A DNA stretch of 33,748 bases from a virus: IMG/VR virus record IMGVR_UViG_3300021963_003854, positions 1 to 33,748 of that record, one strand, 5' to 3'. Under the pieces are notes generated by a model, which saw only the letters and a program-made list of their open reading frames with translations, searched no databases and had not been told where the DNA came from. Positions 14,751 through 22,316 of this stretch are shown piece after piece. Numbering within the stretch: the first letter of the stretch is position 1; the number at the start of each line of letters is the position of its first letter. Made by a program: the position numbers and the translations under genes.

Positions 14751-16652
14751 GTGGCAATAAGTTCAGGCAGATCATTTGAAGTTAAATTCACAGGTGATAC
14801 TTCCAACCTAACTAAGTCAATGAAGAACTTAGAAAATGACGGAAGAAAATTAGGCGATTCTTTATCTGGTCAATCAAGCATTCTAAAAACTGGTCTTGGC
14901 GTATTCACAGGTAACTTGATAACTGGTGCATCCGCAGCCATAGCTGGCGCGGTTAGTTCCGCAGTTGCAGCAGCATCTGAGTATCAGACTCTAGGAAACA
15001 AAACCGCAGCCGTCTTAAAGTCCACAGGCAACACCGCGAACACAAGCGTTAAGGGAATCCAGACTCTAGCTTCTAATCTTGAAACCTTGTCAGGCGTTGA
15101 TGAAGCCTTAATCATTAACAGCCAAAACGTATTAGCCACGTTTACCAAAGTCAAGAATGGTATTGGTAAAGGCAACGATGTATTTGATCAAGGTGCTAAG
15201 GCAGCTTTGAATATGTCTAGTGCGCTTGGAAGCGATTTACAAGGCGCGACTATTCAAATTGGTAAGGCGTTAAATGATCCAATTAAGGGAATAACTGCTT
15301 TAAGTCGTGCTGGAGTTTCGTTTACTCAGGAACAGAAAAATCAGATTAAAGCAATGGCTGCTTCTGGTGATGTTATGGGAGCGCAAAAACTTATCCTTGC
15401 TGAATTGAACACAGAATTCGGTGGAGCAGCAGAAGCAGCAGGTAAGGGTTTCGCTGGCTCTATGGCGCGGATGAAAGACAGCGTTAGTGATGCAACCCGT
15501 AATATTGCAATGGCGTTCTTGCCAACTCTTGCTGATTTAGCTGATGCAATTAGTTCATTAGTCAGAGGTGACTTCACAGCCTTTGCAGATAAGATGCGTG
15601 ACATTGGTGGCAACATCGCAGACTTCGCTAGAACCGCATCAGACAAAATTAGAGATGCATTGCCAAAGATTCAAGAACAATTACTTAAATGGTCAGGTGC
15701 TTTTGCAAATTGGTTGATTGAAGCATTGCCTAAGTTTGCTGCTGCGTATGTTGAATTTCAAGCATTTGTCTTAGGCAAGATAGGTGATGCAATCCCAGAA
15801 ATAACTGCAAAGTTTCAGGGTTGGGTTATGGCATTCTCTGACTGGATGGGTAATGTCTATCCAGAGTTTGCACTTCAATTTGCTGACTTGATCGTAAAGA
15901 TTTCAAATAGGATTACCGCAGCATTGCCTGAGTTCCTAGAGAAACTTAAAGCGTGGCAAAAGGGTTTCAGCGATTGGGTTCCCGGTGCTGTATCTAACTT
16001 GCTTCACAACTTGTCTAAGCTCGGTGATCGTCTAACTGAATGGATAGATGCCAACGGCGCAACTTTAGTTTCTAATCTTGTGCAATGGGCCATTGCCTTT
16101 GCAGAGTTTGTTATCAAATCTATTCCGGGAATGCTAGTCAATCTTGCAAAACTGATTGGTGTTATTGGTCATTGGATTATTACCGATGGCATACCGGGCT
16201 TATTGAGGTTCACACAAAGTCTTGGTAAAGCTATTCTTGAGGGCATCTGGGATGGACTATCAACTGCTGCTGGTAACTTTGTGACTAAGTTCAAAAAGTG
16301 GATTAAAGAAAATCTAGTTGATGTAATTAAAAACGTTTTAGGTATTTCATCACCATCTAAAGTCTTTGCTGAGATGGGCGCAAATACCGTTCAAGGGTTT
16401 ATCAAGGGCATAGATGGAATGTCTGGCAACTTGCAAAGCACAATGTCTGGGTTGGGCGTAGATTCAACGATTGCCTTTGCTAATGAAGCAGGCGTGGCAA
16501 GTGTTGGTTCAGGTTCAAGAGCAGGTGGAAACACAATCAACCTAACCGTAAATGCAGGTATGGGCGCAGACGGCGCGGTGATAGGTCGTGAGATTGTAGA
16601 TGCAATTAAGAGATATGAACGTGCTAGTGGCCCGGTCTTTGCGAGCGCGTAA
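14751..16652 (+). CDS. Tape measure protein
   Basis: A 633-aa protein that sets tail length; at about 0.15 nm per residue the tail should be near 95 nm. The N-terminus has 'SFEVKFTGDTSNLTKSMKNL', followed by an Ala/Gly-rich hydrophobic stretch (about 45-75). 'AGVSFTQEQKNQIKAMAASG' and 'GSMARMKDSVSDATRNIAMAF' (one residue beyond each omitted) are typical of TMPs. The middle (about 300-530) has Trp-rich helical repeats of the kind 'F..W..AF..W....P', and the end carries 'ISSPSKVFAEMG'. GTG 14751 is chosen over TTG 14748 because AGGAG (14741-14745) is then 5 nt away. Confidence 0.93.
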   Translation: MAISSGRSFEVKFTGDTSNLTKSMKNLENDGRKLGDSLSGQSSILKTGLGVFTGNLITGASAAIAGAVSSAVAAASEYQTLGNKTAAVLKSTGNTANTSVKGIQTLASNLETLSGVDEALIINSQNVLATFTKVKNGIGKGNDVFDQGAKAALNMSSALGSDLQGATIQIGKALNDPIKGITALSRAGVSFTQEQKNQIKAMAASGDVMGAQKLILAELNTEFGGAAEAAGKGFAGSMARMKDSVSDATRNIAMAFLPTLADLADAISSLVRGDFTAFADKMRDIGGNIADFARTASDKIRDALPKIQEQLLKWSGAFANWLIEALPKFAAAYVEFQAFVLGKIGDAIPEITAKFQGWVMAFSDWMGNVYPEFALQFADLIVKISNRITAALPEFLEKLKAWQKGFSDWVPGAVSNLLHNLSKLGDRLTEWIDANGATLVSNLVQWAIAFAEFVIKSIPGMLVNLAKLIGVIGHWIITDGIPGLLRFTQSLGKAILEGIWDGLSTAAGNFVTKFKKWIKENLVDVIKNVLGISSPSKVFAEMGANTVQGFIKGIDGMSGNLQSTMSGLGVDSTIAFANEAGVASVGSGSRAGGNTINLTVNAGMGADGAVIGREIVDAIKRYERASGPVFASA

Positions 16653-17960
16653 ATGTCTAATCCAGGAACTAAGGTTTACATTGCGTTTGATCTCACCGCA
16701 TCAGGTGGTTCGTTCTTTGCGCTCAATGATCCCGTTCGTGGCGTTCTTGATTCTCAGTATGTTCTGGGTGGCGATGTTCTGGTTGATGTTACTAATTATG
16801 TCGCTGCTGTATCTATATCTCGTGGCAAGTCACGCGAGCTAGACCGCTTCACAGCAGGGCAAGCATCTGTAACCTTGCACAATGACGATAGAACCTTTGA
16901 CCCGTTCTACGCTGATAGCCCTTACTTCTCACAAATCCTGCCCCGTAAGCAAGTGGTTATTGAGAGCAACGGCATACGCCAGTTCACAGGCTACATAGAT
17001 GACTGGGACTTGACCTATCAACTAGGTGGCAAGTCTTACGCTTCGATCAGTTGCATAGATGGTTTCTTGCAGTTGTCAGCTACACAGATTGACTCATTTA
17101 CCACAACGTCACAGTTATCTGGTGAACGTATTGAAGCAATCCTGAACCGACCAGAAGTAGCGTGGCCTGCTGGTGAGCGCGACATAGATGCAGGGCAAGA
17201 AACTTTAGTTGCCGATACTGTGCCAGAGAATACTAACGCTCTGCAATACCTGCAATTAGTTGAGTCCACAGAACCCGGCGCATTGTTCATGTCTAAGTCA
17301 GGTGCGGTTACATTCCGTGACCGCATCACCATTCCACCGCTTGTGGATACCCTGATCTTTGCTGACGATGAACGGCCTGAATCCGTGGGCTACTCAGACA
17401 TTCAAGTTATCTATGGATCAGAGAACCTTTACAATCGCGTTGTTGTAACCCGTGAAAGTGGAACGCCACAGGCAGTAGATAACTTTGCAAGCCAAGACAT
17501 ATTTGGCGTACAGACTTTATCCCTAGACGGTCTGCTACTGACCTCAGATGAAGATGCCCTAGTTCTAGCTGACTATTTGCTAGGTCGCTACGATCAGCCT
17601 GAACTGCGCTTTAGTAGCTTGCAGGTCAAGTTGCACGACAAGAACACAGCAGACCAAGCAGAGCTTCTAGCCGTAGAAATTCAAGACGTGATCAAGATTG
17701 TCTTTACCCCTAACGGCATAGGCGAAGCCATTGAGCGATACGGCTTAGTCACAGGCATTAGCCACAACATTGGGATTGACACTCACTCAGTCACCTTTGA
17801 CTTTGGTTCTGTCCAAGACTTCCCACTTATTCTTGATGATCCGATCTATGGCAGACTTGGTGGAGCCTTGCCGTTGTATGACGATATTGGCAGTAGTTAT
17901 GATGATGACTTGGTGCGATACGATGGAACAGAAGAATTTGGATACATACTTGCTTTCTAA
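16653..17960 (+). CDS. Minor tail protein (tail tip, Dit/hub-like)
   Basis: A 435-aa protein immediately after the tape measure stop. 'DVTNYVAAVSISRGKSREL' and 'FTAGQASVTLHNDDRTFDPF' followed by 'RKQVVIESNGIRQFTGYIDD' are hallmarks of actinophage minor tail proteins that start the tail tip; the later part is beta-rich with 'LLTSDEDALVLADYLLGRY' (one helical segment). It probably makes the distal tail hub to which the fibre-like proteins bind. The C-terminus is acidic and ends 'GYILAF'. This is the only large tip protein, so the tail tip is simple. Confidence 0.82.
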   Translation: MSNPGTKVYIAFDLTASGGSFFALNDPVRGVLDSQYVLGGDVLVDVTNYVAAVSISRGKSRELDRFTAGQASVTLHNDDRTFDPFYADSPYFSQILPRKQVVIESNGIRQFTGYIDDWDLTYQLGGKSYASISCIDGFLQLSATQIDSFTTTSQLSGERIEAILNRPEVAWPAGERDIDAGQETLVADTVPENTNALQYLQLVESTEPGALFMSKSGAVTFRDRITIPPLVDTLIFADDERPESVGYSDIQVIYGSENLYNRVVVTRESGTPQAVDNFASQDIFGVQTLSLDGLLLTSDEDALVLADYLLGRYDQPELRFSSLQVKLHDKNTADQAELLAVEIQDVIKIVFTPNGIGEAIERYGLVTGISHNIGIDTHSVTFDFGSVQDFPLILDDPIYGRLGGALPLYDDIGSSYDDDLVRYDGTEEFGYILAF

Positions 17961-17968
17961 GGTGAACA

Positions 17969-18505
17969 ATGCCGACTAACTTTCCAACTAGCGTGGACAA
18001 CTTTACTAATCCAACGGCTAACGATTCTCTCAACCTGCCATCACACTCAACGCAACATGCAAACGCTAATGATGCGATTGAAGCCATTGAAAGTTATTTG
18101 CTTAACGGCACTGGTGCTGGTTGGCAGTCATACACGCCAACACTTTCTGGTGGCTGGGCTAACGGTAATGGAACTTGGGATGCGCAATACACGCAGTTAG
18201 GCAAAACGGTATTTTGGCGAGGACTATTCACAGTTGGAAGCACAACGACCAAAGGAAGTATTATGGTTTTGTCCCTGCCTGTAACTGCTGAAACTAGCAA
18301 TGTAATTAACGCAGCAGGTTATCTAGTAACAGGTAGCACTAGATATGTTGCAGCAGTAAGTTATGACTCAACTACGACTTTGAAAGTTGGCACAAGCGTT
18401 GCAAGTGCAACTTATACAACTTTCAACGATATAACAGCAACTACCCCTTTCACTTGGGCAACTGGAAATGTTGTTATGCTGTCTGGAACTTATCAGGCTG
18501 CATAA
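17969..18505 (+). CDS. Tail fibre-like/receptor-binding candidate protein
   Basis: A 178-aa protein. The first 50 residues ('FPTSVDNFTNPTANDSLN', 'HSTQHANANDAIEAIESYL') form a motif found at the N-terminus of many phage tail fibre proteins that attaches them to the tip. The rest is a Ser/Thr/Gly-rich beta domain: 'GWQSYTPTLSGGWANGNGTW' then 'YTQLGKTVFWRGLFTVGS', a fold used in tail spikes and fibres. It should be located at the tail tip and may touch the host surface. Confidence 0.75.
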   Translation: MPTNFPTSVDNFTNPTANDSLNLPSHSTQHANANDAIEAIESYLLNGTGAGWQSYTPTLSGGWANGNGTWDAQYTQLGKTVFWRGLFTVGSTTTKGSIMVLSLPVTAETSNVINAAGYLVTGSTRYVAAVSYDSTTTLKVGTSVASATYTTFNDITATTPFTWATGNVVMLSGTYQAA

Positions 18506-18545
18506 CCACTAAACTTAGACACAGAAACAACACAGGAGTAAAACA

Positions 18546-19226
18546 ATGGCTGGTGCTGGTAAAAAGACATTCACAGCAGGTGAAACACTAACTGCAAGTG
18601 ATGTGAACACCTACCTAATGGAGCAATCCGTTATGGTCTTTGGTGGTACGGCTGCACGTTCGTCAGCTATTCCTACTCCATCTCAGGGTATGACTTCGTA
18701 TCGCACAGACTCACAGCAGATCGAATCTTATGATGGTGCTGAATGGCGTGGAATGTCAGGTTTGCAGTTAGTTAAAAAACAAACGATTCTTACAACTGTC
18801 TCATCTGTTGTCGTAACTAGCGCATTTAGTGCAACTTATGAAAATTACAAGATCATTGTTTCTGGTGGAGTTGCAAGCACTACATCTACCATTTCGTTGC
18901 AACTTGGTTCAGCAACAACCAACTATCAAGGCGTTTTGAATTATGCAAACTACGCTGGAACAACAGCAACACCAGCAGGAAGTAGCGGCTCAAACTTTCA
19001 ATTTGCTGGATCAGCAGATACAAATGCAATTCCATTTACTGCTGAACTTATAAATCCATTTCTTGCAAAACAGACTTACATCGAATCAACTTATATTGCA
19101 ACACTTAATGCTGGTAAATTTATTGGCCGTCACAATGCAAATACATCTTTTACCGATTTTACTTTAACTCCATCGTCAGGAACATTAACTGGTGGAACAA
19201 TTTACGTTTACGGATATGGAACATAA
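18546..19226 (+). CDS. Tail fibre-like protein
   Basis: A 226-aa protein. The N-terminal 75 residues ('KKTFTAGETLTASDVNTYLM', 'MVFGGTAARSSAIPTPSQGM', 'QQIESYDGAEW') are a widespread phage tip motif; the C-terminal part is a Thr/Ser/Asn-rich beta domain ending 'GTIYVYGYGT', a likely receptor-contacting jelly-roll. Base use in the C-terminal half is more A/T-rich by eye than in nearby genes, which is often seen in exchanged fibre tips. It has an AGGAG site and a 40-nt leader. Confidence 0.75.
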   Translation: MAGAGKKTFTAGETLTASDVNTYLMEQSVMVFGGTAARSSAIPTPSQGMTSYRTDSQQIESYDGAEWRGMSGLQLVKKQTILTTVSSVVVTSAFSATYENYKIIVSGGVASTTSTISLQLGSATTNYQGVLNYANYAGTTATPAGSSGSNFQFAGSADTNAIPFTAELINPFLAKQTYIESTYIATLNAGKFIGRHNANTSFTDFTLTPSSGTLTGGTIYVYGYGT

Positions 19227-19229
19227 CAA

Positions 19230-19340
19230 ATGAGCAAACCACTTATTCAAATAGATGATCTAGTACGCGAAATGACTGACGAAGAATTTGCAGCATACGA
19301 AGAACAGATTGCAAACTCACCTGCACTACCAACAGAGTAA
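19230..19340 (+). CDS. Short acidic protein after the fibre genes
   Basis: A 36-aa ORF starting 3 nt after the fibre gene stop. It reads as a single amphipathic acidic helix with 'IDDLVREMTDEEFAAYEEQI'. Very small proteins of this kind ('MT..EF..Y') regularly follow phage tail fibre genes and may help fibre assembly. Coding is supported by tight spacing, clear amphipathicity and lack of any other use of the space; function is unknown. Confidence 0.6.
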   Translation: MSKPLIQIDDLVREMTDEEFAAYEEQIANSPALPTE

Positions 19341-19380
19341 ACTTGTCCTAACACCCTGCGCTTAATCTTTTGGAGTTACA

Positions 19381-19623
19381 TTGAAGCGCAAGCAAGTCAA
19401 AGACATAATTACTCGCATGGTTGCAGTTGTTGTTGCATCCGTTATGGGAACAATCGGTGCTGGTTCTATCATCGGCGTTGAGTTGTGGAAGTCAGCAAGT
19501 ATGGCTGCAATTCTGGGTGTGGCTATCGTGCTTGAGGGTCTAGCTCGTGCCTACATCACAGACGGCAAACTTAGCGAAGATGAAATTAACGATTCATTCG
19601 GTAAGGCCAACGGCAAAAAATAA
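19381..19623 (+). CDS. Two-span membrane protein, holin candidate
   Basis: An 80-aa protein starting at TTG 19381 behind GGAGT. Residues about 12-34 and 38-57 are hydrophobic spans, with a basic N-terminus (KRKQVKD) and a charged C-terminus ending GKANGKK. Size, topology and place two genes upstream of the M23 endolysin fit a holin, which would form the hole that releases an endolysin with no signal peptide. Two other small membrane proteins lie in the same cassette, so which one is the holin cannot be decided here. Confidence 0.62.
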   Translation: MKRKQVKDIITRMVAVVVASVMGTIGAGSIIGVELWKSASMAAILGVAIVLEGLARAYITDGKLSEDEINDSFGKANGKK

Positions 19624-20724
19624 ATGAAGCGCATCAGGGTTGCCCTAACTGCGCTACTTGTCGGAGCATTTATGTTTGCAACACCTGCTAAGGCAGATGT
19701 TGTTTGTAACACTTACACCTATACCGGGCATGATGACACGGCTTATCCTGCCAACCTGCCGTTCACGCTAAAGCTAGGACAGACGGAATACGAGAACGTC
19801 TTTGTGACCACAAACGGCACTCTTACCTTTGGCAATCCTGATGCAACATTTCACGATTACCCACAGACCCCATCTTTGTCAGTTGCAGGTTATGACTGGG
19901 TGACATTTGGCGAGGGTGCTTATGTTTCCTTTGGCTCAACCGCTAACACGTTATGCGTTGAATGGAGTCTGCGCCCATTTCCACAGTTCACAGGTGATCT
20001 AACTCAGATACGTCTAGTGATTAACAAGTACCCTAATGGGACTTGGCATGGCGAGGTTACAACCTTTGGCTGGTTGCCTGACAATTTACGGCGCGGTATT
20101 CGCTACGAGCAGGGCGCACCTGTTGTGACTATTGAGGGCGCATTCGATGTTGGTAATGGTGGCGTTCCTGTTGAGGTAGAACCTGCACCTGCTCCAAGCT
20201 CATTTGTTGATCCTGTTGTTATACCTACGCCAATACCTAGCCAGACTCCAGAGCCTGAACCGACTGCAAGTGTTGTACCAACTCTGAACCCAGAGCCAAC
20301 GCCAATAGTTGAGCCTACGCAAACTGCATCACCAGAGCCAACGCCGACAGATACGCCAACGCCAACGCTAGAACCCATAATCGAAGCCACACAAGCACCA
20401 GAGCCTACACCTATTCCCGTAGTTGTGCCTGAACCTGAACCTAGCCCTAGCCCCTCTGAGATTGCTTCTGTGCCTGTCGTAGAGCCATCACCAACAGCAT
20501 CAGATTTAGCACCAGATTTAGTGCCAACAGAACCTGCACAAGTTGTCACTCTAGAAGCCCCTAGCGCATTGGCAATCATCCCCGGCATCACCGCAGTCTT
20601 TGAAGCTGCGGAAGCCTTTATGAACATCGGAAGCGACATGACAGATGAGCAACGCGAAGAATCGCAGTCTGTTGTTGTGGCTGCCGTGATCGTTGGACAA
20701 CTAGCAATAAGGAAAATGAAATGA
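19624..20724 (+). CDS. Secreted, Pro/Thr-rich stalk protein of the lysis cassette
   Basis: A 366-aa protein. A Sec signal peptide (basic 'KRIR', hydrophobic core, cleavage near 'PAKA-DV', residue 24) leads into a beta-rich globular domain of about 150 residues with 'NVFVTTNGTLTFGNPDATF', Cys pairs and 'IRYEQGAPVVTIEGAF', reminiscent of NIDO/PA14-like extracellular modules. Residues about 180-310 are a low-complexity stalk of P, T, E and V such as 'EPEPTASVVPTLNPEPTP'. The last 25 residues have a short hydrophobic stretch ('VVVAAVIVGQLAI') and a basic end 'RKMK', like a C-terminal membrane anchor. Role is unknown: wall-spanning lysis aid, surface exclusion or decoy. It overlaps the next gene by ATGA. 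Confidence 0.6.
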   Translation: MKRIRVALTALLVGAFMFATPAKADVVCNTYTYTGHDDTAYPANLPFTLKLGQTEYENVFVTTNGTLTFGNPDATFHDYPQTPSLSVAGYDWVTFGEGAYVSFGSTANTLCVEWSLRPFPQFTGDLTQIRLVINKYPNGTWHGEVTTFGWLPDNLRRGIRYEQGAPVVTIEGAFDVGNGGVPVEVEPAPAPSSFVDPVVIPTPIPSQTPEPEPTASVVPTLNPEPTPIVEPTQTASPEPTPTDTPTPTLEPIIEATQAPEPTPIPVVVPEPEPSPSPSEIASVPVVEPSPTASDLAPDLVPTEPAQVVTLEAPSALAIIPGITAVFEAAEAFMNIGSDMTDEQREESQSVVVAAVIVGQLAIRKMK

Positions 20725-20900
20725 AATGGTTAAAGACCTACCTGCGTGAAGTAACTGGTGAAACGTGGACATTCGTAGGTCTACTAACTGCCTATTTCAC
20801 GTTAGACGGATCAGCTAAAAAGGTGACAGGTTTGCTTATCCTAATTGGGGCATTTGTCTGGCTGGTAACATTGCCTTTAAGACAAGATGATGAGGATTAA
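20721..20900 (+). CDS. Second small membrane protein of the lysis cassette
   Basis: A 59-aa protein whose ATG overlaps the previous stop (ATGA). Hydrophobic spans are at about residues 17-29 ('TFVGLLTAYFTL') and 35-51 ('VTGLLILIGAFVWLVTLPL'), with a basic N-terminus and acidic end 'RQDDED'. It sits directly before the endolysin, the classic holin or antiholin position. Confidence 0.6.
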   Translation: MKWLKTYLREVTGETWTFVGLLTAYFTLDGSAKKVTGLLILIGAFVWLVTLPLRQDDED

Positions 20901-20905
20901 ATCAA

Positions 20906-21295
20906 ATGGGCTTACCAATTAAGGGTGGAAAGATTACCACCGCATACGGCAAAAAAGGCAAGATGTGGTCAAAGGGTTATCACACAGGAGTTGATTTTGC
21001 TTGCAAAGTTGGAACTGACATTGTTGCAGTTGCAGATGGCAAGATTGAGAACGCATCTTGGGGTTCTGCCTACGGCACTCAGTTGATACAAAAAGTTGAG
21101 GGTGGCTGGGTAATCTATGCACACCTTTCAAAGGCTCTTGTTAAGCCCGGCGATAAAGTTGTTAAAGGTCAGCACATTGCTGAATCAGGCAATACAGGTA
21201 ACAGTTCTGGGCCACATTTACACTTCGAGCAGAGGTCAAATATTCGCTGGTCAGCAGGCAAGGACATTGACCCAGCTGCGATCCTAGCGAAGTAA
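20906..21295 (+). CDS. Endolysin: M23 (LytM-type) zinc metallopeptidase
   Basis: A 129-aa protein that is little more than the catalytic domain. M23 motifs are 'YHTGVDFACKVGTDIVAVADG' (H and D zinc ligands; first residues cited only in part), 'VIYAHLSKALVKPGDKV' and the H-x-H of 'GNSSGPHLHFEQ'. It should cut peptide cross-links in peptidoglycan. No signal peptide and no wall-binding domain is present, so export depends on a holin. It is the only peptidoglycan hydrolase I see in the genome. Stop and next start overlap as TAATG. Confidence 0.9.
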   Translation: MGLPIKGGKITTAYGKKGKMWSKGYHTGVDFACKVGTDIVAVADGKIENASWGSAYGTQLIQKVEGGWVIYAHLSKALVKPGDKVVKGQHIAESGNTGNSSGPHLHFEQRSNIRWSAGKDIDPAAILAK

Positions 21296-21753
21296 TGCGT
21301 AGGCGAATAGCAACCTGCGCTATCGCTTTATCTCTAGTCTTTACATCACAGGTTCACGCAGAAGCCACGCAGCCTTACGTTGTTGCAACGGCTAAAAAAT
21401 CTGGCATCTGCAAAGTCACATCTGACCAAAGTGTTACTGGCAAGTGGCAGACGTTTAAGAACTGTAATCCATTTGTTCTAGGTGGTGAGCGTTCCTTGTT
21501 CTTTGTTCAGCTACACATCATGTGCGAGAAGCGACCTAAGTATGTCAAGTTGCGTTTAGCCCGGTTGCATCCTGACGGCACAAAAGATACAACAGGCACA
21601 ACCACGTTCTCATTTACCAAAGAAACAACACGCGACTGGCAAGGCACTATGTGGTGGGAATCGAAAACCAAGTACCCAATCGTGGCGCAGTATAAAGTGG
21701 TAGGCGGTAAGTGTTATTCAGATGAGCGACAATTTAAGTGGTGGCAACCGTAA
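21295..21753 (+). CDS. Secreted protein of unknown function, lysis cassette
   Basis: A 152-aa protein. The signal peptide is clear: 'MRRRIATCAIALSLVF' and cleavage near 'VHA-EA' at residue 23. The mature part has Cys residues near 'SGICKVT', 'FKNCNPF', 'HIMCEKR' and 'GKCYSDE', enough for two disulfides, and is predicted beta-rich. No enzymatic motif is recognised. Its position after the endolysin, in overlap with both neighbours, suggests a job outside the membrane in lysis or in blocking a second infection. Confidence 0.6.
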   Translation: MRRRIATCAIALSLVFTSQVHAEATQPYVVATAKKSGICKVTSDQSVTGKWQTFKNCNPFVLGGERSLFFVQLHIMCEKRPKYVKLRLARLHPDGTKDTTGTTTFSFTKETTRDWQGTMWWESKTKYPIVAQYKVVGGKCYSDERQFKWWQP

Positions 21754-22031
21754 TGGGACTAATTGAACTAGGGCAATACGCAGGCGCACTTTCAGCTATT
21801 GCATTACTTGCAGGCATGGCTATCAAGTGGGGAATCGTTAAGCCTATTAAGGCTTACATAGATCAGGCTACTTACCCAATTAGCCCAACTGCCAATGGTG
21901 GCAAGTCGCTCCCAGACATAGCGCACACAGTAAACCGAATTGAAGCCAGCGTTAAAGAACTTGATTATCGCCTTAACTCGATTGAGGAATTAGTTACTAA
22001 ACCGACACGCACCAGAAAAACAACAGCCTGA
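21753..22031 (+). CDS. Single-span membrane protein with coiled coil, holin-like
   Basis: A 92-aa protein whose ATG 21753 overlaps the previous stop. Residues 9-28 ('YAGALSAIALLAGMAIKWGI') form one membrane span; residues about 52-80 form a helix with heptads ('HTVNRIEASVKELDYRLNSI'), and the end is basic (TRTRKTTA). Proteins with one N-terminal span and a coiled coil are frequent in actinophage lysis cassettes. It could be a pinholin-like protein or an accessory factor. Confidence 0.6.
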   Translation: MGLIELGQYAGALSAIALLAGMAIKWGIVKPIKAYIDQATYPISPTANGGKSLPDIAHTVNRIEASVKELDYRLNSIEELVTKPTRTRKTTA

Positions 22032-22056
22032 CACACTTGCGCTCTAGACTTATCTA
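22028..22056 (+). promoter_or_regulatory. Putative promoter of the DNA metabolism module
   Basis: CTGACA (22028-22033), 17-nt spacer, TATCTA (22051-22056). The -35 overlaps the stop codon of the last lysis gene. A ribosome site GAAAGG (22060-22065) then precedes GTG 22074. It marks the change from late genes to a block of likely early genes. Confidence 0.5.
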
Positions 22057-22073
22057 GACGAAAGGTGGTCGCT

Positions 22074-22316
22074 GTGACCTTACTTGACGATTTAGAAACT
22101 GTGGTCAAAAGCAGTTACGAATGTTCTATTAAGCGCGTACTAAAGCAACTAAACGCAAACGAATCAGCAGCCCTAACAAAGCTCATAGATGATCCTGAAA
22201 CAAGTCCCACAAGTCTTGCGCGTGTATTAACTAAGAACGGCTTTGACATTAGCCGTCAGACAATTCATAGACACCGCAGGCGCGGTCAAGGCCCAGAGGG
22301 ATGTAAATGCCCATGA
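22074..22316 (+). CDS. Small helix-turn-helix DNA-binding protein
   Basis: An 80-aa protein starting at GTG 22074 (AAAGG 8 nt upstream; GTG 22065 would overlap the ribosome site). 'SLARVLTKNGFDISRQTIHRHRRRG' has the shape of a helix-turn-helix with a basic recognition helix (cited in part: 'GFDISRQTIHRHRR'), and the end 'GCKCP' holds two cysteines. The preceding helices ('VLKQLNANESAALTKLIDD') may form a dimer surface. It overlaps the phosphoesterase gene by 10 nt. It may regulate this module or help replication; not a recognised repressor. Confidence 0.65.
   Translation: MTLLDDLETVVKSSYECSIKRVLKQLNANESAALTKLIDDPETSPTSLARVLTKNGFDISRQTIHRHRRRGQGPEGCKCP

Noticed and set aside
15341-15646. 101-aa minus-strand frame in the tape measure gene
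   Set aside because: Ala/Ser-rich reflection of a helical coding region; no support.
16600-16842. 80-aa hydrophobic + strand frame over the tape measure/minor tail junction
   Set aside because: Shadow of two confident genes; hydrophobicity results from T-rich second codon positions in the shifted frame.
20103-20639. 178-aa minus-strand open frame rich in Gly/Ser/Val
   Set aside because: It is the mirror of the Pro/Thr-rich stalk coding region; low complexity keeps the other strand open. No ribosome site and no neighbours on that strand.
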